This document shows positions 1-5,710 of a DNA stretch of 5,814 nucleotides, piece by piece. A model generated the notes under the pieces. That model was not told where the DNA came from and searched no databases. It saw nothing but the letters and a program-made list of their open reading frames with translations. Source of the stretch: Promethearchaeota archaeon (GTDB lineage: Archaea > Asgardarchaeota > Lokiarchaeia > Sigynarchaeales > SOKP01). Both the position numbers and the translations under genes were made by a program. The DNA is taken from the NCBI GenBank assembly GCA_016839655.1, contig JAEOTW010000018.1, positions 1-5,814 of the forward strand, read 5' to 3'. Position 1 is the first letter of the stretch. Each line of letters begins with the position of its first letter.

Positions 1-127
1 AATAAATCGATGGAAAGTACAATTTCATATTTGATTGAAGATTTATTGATAAATTTGAGCATAAATATATTTGTTGGATTGAAAAGATTTATTATTTGGG
101 GCTACTGATATGAAATTTTTCCTGTTG
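1..127. repeat. Left copy of a perfect 127-bp terminal inverted repeat
   Basis: Bases 1-127 are the exact reverse complement of 5688-5814. I compared the two copies base by base: there is no mismatch up to 127, and the match stops abruptly at 128 (128, 129 and 130 all mismatch). The inner edge reads CCTGTTG, and the methyltransferase stop codon lies only 26 bp further in. The repeat is AT-rich and carries internal sub-repeats: GATTGAAGATTTATT at 33-47 recurs as GATTGAAAAGATTTATT at 77-93, and AATTTCATAT at 21-30 is inverted at 108-117. No complete gene fits inside. It could be a transposon end, part of an IS, a linear-replicon end, or the visible k-mer of a longer inverted repeat. The repeat is certain; its nature is not. 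Confidence 0.97.
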
Positions 128-153
128 ACAATTGATATTAATTAGAATGCTTA

Positions 154-1038
154 TTATGACCTTAATAATTCTTCAACCTCTTGAATATTAAATTTAGCTT
201 CTTTCACATATTCATCGATTAATTCAATGCCGACATATTGTCTGCCTAACAACGTTGCAGCTATCGCAGTTGTTCCAACCCCTAGAAAAGGGTCCAATAC
301 AATACCATTATCTAAAGTAAATAATTTTATAAACCAAGTCGGTAATTCTATAGGAAAAACTGCACTGTGATAACGATTCTTACATTCTGTAGCTAAATGT
401 ATAACGTTTGTGGTTTCTATATAATGCTCATTTTCAAAAACAACAACATTATGAGGATAAACTGTTTTTCTATCTAACCAATTTGAAACCTTCCGACTGA
501 ACTTACTATTTGTACCTGAAATATTTCGGATGAAATCTTTCTCAGACATAGATTTAAATCTTTGCTTTGCCCAATCTCCAATCGGTACTCTTACAGCATC
601 TTGATACATTTTAAAGTTACTTTGTTTTGTAAAATGTAGACATCTTTCCCAAGAGTCTCGAAATCTATTAGGCCATTTTCCAGGATATGAATTTTTCTTA
701 TACCAGCAATATTCTTCTACCCATAACCAACCTTGTTTTTTTAAGGCTAAAATAAGTTCAAGTACATATGTTTGCCGCTCCCCCTTTTTAACATTCTCTT
801 TGATATTTAATACGAAAGAACCAAATGGATTTAATATTCGATATAATTGCGATGATATAGACAAAAACCAATGCACATATTTATCAGGTGGAATACCACC
901 GTAAGTATTATATCTTCTATCAGCGTAGGGGGGAGAAGTAAAAACTAAATCGACACTACTATCTGGAAATATGGTATTATCAGATAGGTATGGTAAACAA
1001 TCCCCGCAATATATATTATTGGTTTGTTTATTTTCCAT
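154..1038 (-). CDS. Beta-class site-specific DNA methyltransferase (N4-cytosine or N6-adenine)
   Basis: Predicted to move a methyl group from S-adenosylmethionine to an exocyclic amino group of a base in double-stranded DNA, and so probably marks host DNA as self. In the 294-aa product, catalytic motif IV TSPPY is at residues 34-38 and the SAM-binding motif I DPFLGVGTT is at 249-257, followed by YVGIEL (268-273). Motif IV before motif I is the beta-class order. HSAVFP (224-229), just ahead of motif I, fits the motif X position, and the divergent stretch at about 140-223 is the likely target-recognition region. The length is normal for a solitary enzyme with its own specificity. TSPPY does not separate m4C from m6A. 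I chose ATG at 1038; an in-frame GTG at 1050 would add four residues (MNYK), and neither has a strong ribosome-binding site. It is the last gene of the operon, 59 bp after the nuclease gene. No hairpin terminator is visible in the 26 bp before the left repeat. Confidence 0.95.
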   Translation of the reverse strand: MENKQTNNIYCGDCLPYLSDNTIFPDSSVDLVFTSPPYADRRYNTYGGIPPDKYVHWFLSISSQLYRILNPFGSFVLNIKENVKKGERQTYVLELILALKKQGWLWVEEYCWYKKNSYPGKWPNRFRDSWERCLHFTKQSNFKMYQDAVRVPIGDWAKQRFKSMSEKDFIRNISGTNSKFSRKVSNWLDRKTVYPHNVVVFENEHYIETTNVIHLATECKNRYHSAVFPIELPTWFIKLFTLDNGIVLDPFLGVGTTAIAATLLGRQYVGIELIDEYVKEAKFNIQEVEELLRS

Positions 1039-1097
1039 TTTATAATTCACTGTAGTATATGAAATATTTTTGATTCAGTAATTTTTTATTCAGATTG

Positions 1098-2066
1098 TTA
1101 ATTTGCCTTAAATATAAAACTGACGATCTCTTCAGATTTAAGCCATTTATCGCCTTTTATATAAACATCTAAATATGGATTCTTTATTACTTTGAGTCTC
1201 TTAAAATCAAAATCATCTTTATGTATAACTGGCAAAAGGTATAGATAATAATTCTCATTAAATAATTTTGCTTTCTCAATTTCATTTTTTGTCCAATCAA
1301 ACTTGTAATCATGGCGAGAAACTGCTTTTACCTCAATATATCTTGGAACAGGATTACCAAATTTATCTAATTTTCTTTCAAAACTTTTTACGTCATAGCC
1401 TGCCATTACATTTTTGATTGCAGTATGTTCGATCTTATTTACTAGAGAGGGTAACTTTGATAGATGTTCCTTTTCATATTTAATAACTCTAATTTCTGCA
1501 TTTTTTCCTAGTTGTGCTTTGTCTTGCATATTTGTAATAAAATCAGGCATCGAAATTGTGTGAGATTGAATTATTTTCTCAAAAGTATTGGTATAAGCAT
1601 TAGATATTAAATACTTTTCCTCAGCCGTATTGAAAATAAGAAAATTTAAATCGATAAGTAAATTCCTTATACCACTGTATTTTAGCCTTTGATAATTATC
1701 TGGTTTGAATTCATATTTCTCATTAATTAACTGGAAATTAGATAAAAAATCATTAAGAAGATCTGAAAAATTATTTTTCCGTTTTACCAATACATCAATG
1801 ATGATATCTTTTAAAATTTCCTCCTTGTTCATTTTCTCTTCAAAATCATTCAAATAAGCTCTGTATTGAAGCTGTAGCGTAACCTTATTTTTTTGAACAC
1901 TTACCAAATTTAATGTTTTCAAAAAATATAAAATATCTACAAAATGCGATGCACGATTTTGATATTTACTTTTTATATAGTCTAATTCAATTATTGATGA
2001 ACTGGTTAAAAGTTCCATCATGGTTATTATTTTCTGAACAGAGATATTTATAAAATTAAAAGTCAT
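1098..2066 (-). CDS. Winged-helix protein with C-terminal NOV_C/DUF3883 (PD-(D/E)XK-like) nuclease domain
   Basis: Candidate nuclease effector of the cassette, 322 aa. The C-terminal part (about 180-300) matches the NOV_C/DUF3883 pattern: a GxxxE segment (187-191), GYD (223-225), then RYIEVK (242-247), giving the D...ExK arrangement of PD-(D/E)XK endonucleases. After it come a conserved-looking NE (261-262) and the strand YYLYLLPV (273-280). The N-terminal half looks like one or two winged helix-turn-helix units, at about 15-65 (TLNLVSVQKNKVTL forms the wing) and 80-155, suggesting DNA binding or contact with a partner. There is no signal peptide or membrane segment. The start lies two bases after the helicase stop (TAATTATG), with AGG six bases upstream, so translation is probably coupled; an internal ATG at 2021 has no ribosome-binding site. 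NOV_C domains often accompany defence helicases and methyltransferases. Nuclease activity is inferred from motifs only, and a non-catalytic role remains possible. Confidence 0.82.
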   Translation of the reverse strand: MTFNFINISVQKIITMMELLTSSSIIELDYIKSKYQNRASHFVDILYFLKTLNLVSVQKNKVTLQLQYRAYLNDFEEKMNKEEILKDIIIDVLVKRKNNFSDLLNDFLSNFQLINEKYEFKPDNYQRLKYSGIRNLLIDLNFLIFNTAEEKYLISNAYTNTFEKIIQSHTISMPDFITNMQDKAQLGKNAEIRVIKYEKEHLSKLPSLVNKIEHTAIKNVMAGYDVKSFERKLDKFGNPVPRYIEVKAVSRHDYKFDWTKNEIEKAKLFNENYYLYLLPVIHKDDFDFKRLKVIKNPYLDVYIKGDKWLKSEEIVSFIFKAN

Positions 2067-2068
2067 AA

Positions 2069-3952
2069 TTACCTAAAAAGTCGATCATATGCTAAAGTTT
2101 CATCATCAACTTCAAACATATTTAATGAATAAATTGAATATTTTTTGTCAATAATTTCATACATTTTTTTTGACTTTGCATCTAAGTTATATTTTATATC
2201 CTGATCAATTGTATTTTTATATTGCAAAAAGTAATAATTTGCTTGTTTAAATTCAGATCCGCCTACTCTATGGATTCGATCTAGTGATTGTAGATACTGA
2301 GCACAATTATATGAAAGATCATAATATATTGCATTGTAGCATGTTTTATGAAGAGATATAGACTCTGCACAAGCAGCAGGATTTACAACTAATATGTCAA
2401 GACCACTTTTAGGATCAACAAATTCTTTACGAATGCTTTCACGTGATTCTTCCTCTTCAATTGAGGTTTGTTCGGTTGGAGTTTTACCATAAATTAATTT
2501 ACAATAATAACCTTTATTTTTTAGATGCTTTACAATTAACTCTAGTGTACCAATGAAATGAGACCAGATTACAATTTTTAAATTTTGTTTTTGTAATCTT
2601 TCTATAAATTTTAAAAGATATTCAAGCTTTGCTGGTAATTCCAATTTGTCATAACTGTATATGATGTTGCTTAAATCTGTTTCATCCTTTATTAAATTTT
2701 CTGCATAATCTTCAACAGCCGAAGATAGCAAACTAATGTAAGATACACTTTGTCTCAATCTAATAATTCTACCCCGTTTCAATTTATATATTAAATCTAT
2801 ATTTTTTAAATAATCTTCTTGTGAATACATCCTAATTTTCTTCTCGATAGCATAATAAATTATATTTTCGTATTTATTCATGGATAACATTATTGGAGGG
2901 TGAAAAACTGGGGGCTTTAAACCTAGATCAGACTTTCTAACCCTATAAAATAATGGACCTATTAAGTTTTCTAAAGTTTTTTGAATTAATCTTGATTCAT
3001 TTTTCTCTTCTAGTAACTTAATATTTATTTTCGTTTCTTCATCTAATGGACTATTATTTGGCCATAAAAAATCAAACATGTTAAAAATGTCAGTATAACT
3101 CTTAGGTAATGGGGTTCCAGATAAAACACACCTATATTTAGAGTATTCTGAAATATGTAGCACTGCGTTTGCCCAAGAACCATCGAGCTGCTTGATATAA
3201 TGTGCTTCATCAATTACTAAAAAAACATCGATCCCAACTTGGCTAAAAAAATTAATCACATCATCCTGGTCATTAAGCAATGTCTGGTAAGTAGTAAGAT
3301 ATAGTTCTGCTTTACTTTTTTTTGTACTAAAATATTCGGATTTACGTAAACTTATTCCGCCTCCAGCTAAAATCCTTGAATCTGCTTTATGGCCGAAAGT
3401 TAATTCAAATTCTGTTCTCCATGGACTAAAGCAAGAAGGAGGACCAACTACAAATAATACATTTACTTTACCTTCAAATCTTAATTTTTCATAAACCGTT
3501 AATACAACTGAGGTTTTTCCACTTCCAGGTACAGAAAAATTCGCACCATTTCTTATTAAGAAGAGGTGGTATCCGGCTTTTAACTGATGTTCTTTTAGTT
3601 TTCTTGGAATATTATTGATTATAAATGTTTTAAATTCATTGTATTTTTCAAAGTCAACTATTCCATCTTTAAATTCTTTTCCATAAGCCTTTATTCTTAG
3701 GAAGGAGTCAATTGACTGCTTATACTGTAGCAGAAATTCATTAGCTGTTGGGGATAAATTGTAGGAAATTTCTTCTTTATTTAGATAATTAATAAGTTTG
3801 GGGAGTAATATTTCAATCCTTTTAGTTGTGGATTTGTATTTACCATCAATCGCATCTTTTTTAAATTCCCAAAAATTAAGCTGGCTAATTTGATTAGACT
3901 TAAAGTTAGTACCATCAATCACTAATAAATCTTTAATTATATCAATTAACAT
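2069..3952 (-). CDS. SNF2-family (superfamily 2) DNA helicase/translocase
   Basis: ATP-driven double-stranded DNA motor, 627 aa, with both RecA-like lobes intact. Lobe 1 has LKEHQ (119-123), Walker A VPGSGKT (141-147), motif Ia around VVGPPS (168-173), the DEAH box (248-251) and LSGTP (277-281). Lobe 2 has IVIWSHF (460-466), the motif V region PAACAESISLH (525-535) and motif VI QSLDRIHRVGG (555-565), which supplies the arginine finger. The first 115 residues have no motif I recognise. Walker A lacks the DEMGLGKT form of typical chromatin-type SNF2 proteins. There is no fused nuclease or DUF3883 domain, but a DUF3883 protein is encoded directly downstream, as if a fusion had been split. The start is 21 bp after the ParB-like stop; only AAGA precedes the ATG, so initiation may depend on coupling. 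Its likely role is translocation on target DNA to license or drive cleavage. The family call is firm; the defence role is inferred. Confidence 0.95.
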   Translation of the reverse strand: MLIDIIKDLLVIDGTNFKSNQISQLNFWEFKKDAIDGKYKSTTKRIEILLPKLINYLNKEEISYNLSPTANEFLLQYKQSIDSFLRIKAYGKEFKDGIVDFEKYNEFKTFIINNIPRKLKEHQLKAGYHLFLIRNGANFSVPGSGKTSVVLTVYEKLRFEGKVNVLFVVGPPSCFSPWRTEFELTFGHKADSRILAGGGISLRKSEYFSTKKSKAELYLTTYQTLLNDQDDVINFFSQVGIDVFLVIDEAHYIKQLDGSWANAVLHISEYSKYRCVLSGTPLPKSYTDIFNMFDFLWPNNSPLDEETKINIKLLEEKNESRLIQKTLENLIGPLFYRVRKSDLGLKPPVFHPPIMLSMNKYENIIYYAIEKKIRMYSQEDYLKNIDLIYKLKRGRIIRLRQSVSYISLLSSAVEDYAENLIKDETDLSNIIYSYDKLELPAKLEYLLKFIERLQKQNLKIVIWSHFIGTLELIVKHLKNKGYYCKLIYGKTPTEQTSIEEEESRESIRKEFVDPKSGLDILVVNPAACAESISLHKTCYNAIYYDLSYNCAQYLQSLDRIHRVGGSEFKQANYYFLQYKNTIDQDIKYNLDAKSKKMYEIIDKKYSIYSLNMFEVDDETLAYDRLFR

Positions 3953-3973
3953 TTTTCTTAAATGATCAGCATC

Positions 3974-5362
3974 TTAATTTGACAACCCTTTTTTATAATG
4001 ATAAAATTCATTTTCTATTTCATTTGCACGAACTTTAATTAGGCCAGCAAGTTTCAATGCTTTCGGTACGTCAGTAATTTTTACAACCGATGGATCCATA
4101 TTCTGGTGATTAAGAAGTTTTAATGCATCTTCCAATAGTTTTATTGGTGTTTCTAATTCCTTTTTGTACTCAAAAATGTGTTTAGCCTTCTTTATTTGGT
4201 TTATGATCTCAGAAGCATGTTTTTTACCCCAAATTTTATCTTTTATACGTTCATCAAATTCTTTTCCGTTTTCATCAAAACTTTCTTCTTTAGGTAATTC
4301 TAATTCAAGGTCTCCAAGCTTTAAAAGTTCATTTTTCGAATCATGGTCTGATAAATATTTTGGTAAATCTCTTATAACCTGATGTACTTTTCCTAATCCT
4401 GGAAGCTCCCTTTTCCTAATAATTTTATATGTAACGTCTTCTATTAAACCTACTTCATCTTCCACTATCCCTAATTTAATACGCTTTTTCTTTTCACTTA
4501 ATTTTTGATATACAGAATTATAATAATCATAAAATGCTTGCCAGCGTCCTTCTGGATCACCTATGCTTGTAGAGACAGTACTATACAATCCTTCTCGACC
4601 AAGGTGACTTAGATACCGATCAATGCAATCCAAAGGTTTAAGATAATCCTCTGTAAATTTCTTAATCGCTTTATTAAACTCCTTTTTTTCCAACCCACCG
4701 TATATAGGATCATCCATTAATTGTTGCTCTAAAGACATCCCATATTCAATTTTTCTTCTCATGGACAAAGCTCTGTCAAAATTTGAGTATTCAGCTTTTG
4801 CTTCGCTTTGCAATTGATATCGATTCTCGATTTGTTCAATTTCAAGTAGGGTTGGAGGTCCACCTTCATCATCTTTTCCAGGAAGAATAACCACTTTCAT
4901 ATGAGTAAATTTTATATCACTTCGGTATTTTGAATCTTTTAGTAATACCTCCATTACCATTTTTCTTCTATTTCCATTAATTAGAAAACCATCAGCAGTA
5001 ATAATCGCAGGGTCTCTTTGGCCATCATGTTTAATTGAACGTGTCAATTCTTCGGTTTTTTCTTTATCTTTTGCTTCTAAGAAAATTCTAATAATTACTT
5101 GGGCTTCTTTACTTTTTTCGTTTAATAAACCACAATTCTTTTCATAATTCATAACATCAGACGAGATGCGCCCATTATCTTTTCTATATCGAAGTAATTC
5201 AATAGGTATCAAATAAATATCTCTTTCAATCCCATCTTTACGCTCATTTCTAAAATCTATTACTGTTTTTGCAGGCTTTGGCCCTTTTGTTTTTTTTCTT
5301 TCAATTTCCTTCGCAAAATCTTCTATAATTTCTCTAGTTTTACATATAGTTATTTTATTCAT
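3974..5362 (-). CDS. ParB/Srx-fold domain protein, first gene of the operon
   Basis: A 462-aa protein with a ParB N-terminal-type domain at about residues 48-160. The diagnostic stretch is SI at 109-110, DGQRDPAII (113-121), DGFLING (124-130) and NRR (131-133), matching the ParB pattern SI..xGQ..P..V..DG.LI.G.RR, where GNRR replaces the usual GERR nucleotide-binding box. The helical segment at 174-215 (IEQIENRYQ, then EYSNFDRAL) resembles the stretch after that box in ParB proteins. The C-terminal 200 residues are charged, helical and unrecognised. The frame is open to 5491, but I chose the ATG at 5362. A strong TTGGAG ribosome-binding site lies 8 bp upstream of it, and the extra 43 residues look like translated leader. 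No ParA partner is encoded, so plasmid partition is unlikely. ParB-like proteins also occur in DNA-modification defence operons (DndB/SspE-type relatives). It could be a specificity factor, CTP-dependent clamp or nuclease; the sequence does not say which. Confidence 0.85.
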   Translation of the reverse strand: MNKITICKTREIIEDFAKEIERKKTKGPKPAKTVIDFRNERKDGIERDIYLIPIELLRYRKDNGRISSDVMNYEKNCGLLNEKSKEAQVIIRIFLEAKDKEKTEELTRSIKHDGQRDPAIITADGFLINGNRRKMVMEVLLKDSKYRSDIKFTHMKVVILPGKDDEGGPPTLLEIEQIENRYQLQSEAKAEYSNFDRALSMRRKIEYGMSLEQQLMDDPIYGGLEKKEFNKAIKKFTEDYLKPLDCIDRYLSHLGREGLYSTVSTSIGDPEGRWQAFYDYYNSVYQKLSEKKKRIKLGIVEDEVGLIEDVTYKIIRKRELPGLGKVHQVIRDLPKYLSDHDSKNELLKLGDLELELPKEESFDENGKEFDERIKDKIWGKKHASEIINQIKKAKHIFEYKKELETPIKLLEDALKLLNHQNMDPSVVKITDVPKALKLAGLIKVRANEIENEFYHYKKGLSN

Positions 5363-5369
5363 AACAATA

Positions 5370-5376
5370 TCTCCAA
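5370..5376 (-). promoter_or_regulatory. Ribosome-binding site that fixes the start of the ParB-like gene
   Basis: On the minus strand the sequence before the ATG at 5362 reads TTGGAGATATTGTTATG. GGAG sits eight bases from the ATG, a good Shine-Dalgarno for a Gram-positive bacterium. No comparable site precedes the upstream in-frame ATG at 5491. Confidence 0.75.
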
Positions 5377-5489
5377 TTTCTTTGCTTGCATAAAAATGTG
5401 GAACATAAATCACACATATTTTTATAAAACTATTTATAACAATTTGAGAACCTATATAACTAAAATATTTACTATTAACTAATATTACC

Positions 5490-5505
5490 AATAAAATTAT
5501 TAATA
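5490..5505. repeat. Left arm of a 16-bp inverted repeat in the control region
   Basis: AATAAAATTATTAATA is the exact reverse complement of 5612-5627, 106 bp away. The arm touches the last base of the predicted -10 hexamer and covers the likely transcription start. It may be an operator half or a looping site. Low-complexity A/T makes chance more likely than it would be in balanced sequence. Confidence 0.6.
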
Positions 5506-5533
5506 TTATTAATTATATTGGTTGATGTGTCAA
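5505..5533 (-). promoter_or_regulatory. Sigma-A/sigma-70-type promoter of the four-gene operon
   Basis: Read on the minus strand, a perfect -35 hexamer TTGACA (5533-5528) is followed by a 17-bp spacer and the -10 hexamer AATAAT (5510-5505, five of six consensus bases). Transcription would begin near 5498, leaving an untranslated leader of about 135 bases before the ParB-like start. The predicted start falls in one arm of a 16-bp inverted repeat, a plausible place for repressor binding. It is the best promoter match I found upstream of the operon. Confidence 0.65.
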
Positions 5534-5611
5534 GTAAGGTTTATGTAATGCAATAATTAAACGTTTCATTTTCAAGACAGTGTTATTTTAATAACTGCAG
5601 TTGCTATATAT

Positions 5612-5627
5612 TATTAATAATTTTATT
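5612..5627. repeat. Right arm of the 16-bp inverted repeat in the control region
   Basis: TATTAATAATTTTATT is the exact reverse complement of 5490-5505. It lies about 80 bp upstream of the -35 hexamer, so together the two arms bracket the promoter. Function is unknown. Confidence 0.6.
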
Positions 5628-5681
5628 TTTAAAAACCGCACAATTAATATTCATTCACAGCTTTAAAAGCTTGATGACCTT

Positions 5682-5710
5682 ATTATACAACAGGAAAAAT
5701 TTCATATCAG
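5682..5710 (-). promoter_or_regulatory. Possible hybrid promoter across the right repeat junction
   Basis: On the minus strand, CTGATA (5710-5705, four of six bases of TTGACA) lies inside the right terminal repeat. It is followed by exactly 17 bp and a perfect TATAAT (5687-5682) that begins at the first base inside the repeat boundary. The left repeat has the same -35-like bases but no -10 at the matching position. If active, it would read inward into the operon from about 150 bp upstream of the main promoter. This is a motif match only. Confidence 0.3.

Larger units (their letters stand above)
5363..5687 (-). other. Operon leader and control region, no convincing gene
   Basis: These 325 bp lie between the right terminal repeat and the first gene and are extremely AT-rich. 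They hold one good promoter (5505-5533), a possible second promoter at the repeat junction, a 16-bp perfect inverted repeat (5490-5505 with 5612-5627), the 10-bp palindrome AACTGCAGTT (5593-5602) and the short dyad AGCTTT-A-AAAGCT (5659-5671). Only tiny open frames without ribosome-binding sites occur. I see no tRNA, riboswitch core or terminator. Nearly all the regulatory space of the cassette is at this end; the other end has only 26 bp. Confidence 0.7.

Noticed and set aside
125..153. Plus-strand TTGACA at 125-130 formed at the left repeat junction
   Set aside because: No -10 hexamer at 16-18 bp downstream (TGCTTA at 17 bp), and it would only drive antisense RNA across the methyltransferase.
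128..153. Rho-independent terminator after the methyltransferase
   Set aside because: No G+C stem followed by a T-run is visible in these 26 bp or in the adjoining repeat; the region is simply AT-rich.
1039..1097. Separate promoter for the methyltransferase
   Set aside because: TATACT is an acceptable -10, but the bases 16-17 bp upstream do not resemble TTGACA, and the start would fall almost on the GTG/ATG.
4164..4382. 72-codon plus-strand open frame
   Set aside because: It lies wholly antisense inside the ParB-like gene, has no ribosome-binding site, and its serine/phenylalanine-rich product is what the complement of a lysine/glutamate-rich gene gives.
3974..5362. Plasmid partition or replication locus
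   Set aside because: A ParB-like domain alone is not enough: there is no ParA, no Rep protein, no iteron array and no parS-like palindrome cluster in the window.
5513..5569. 18-codon minus-strand open frame (MKRLIIALHK start) in the control region
   Set aside because: No ribosome-binding site, and it overlaps the -35 hexamer of the better-supported promoter, so it would not be on the operon transcript.
5674..5682. ATGACCTTA shared between 5674-5682 and 156-164, as a target-site duplication or att-like core
   Set aside because: Only nine bases match, the copy at 156-164 is the end of the methyltransferase coding sequence, and the copies are at different distances from the repeats (28 bp versus 5 bp); chance is adequate.
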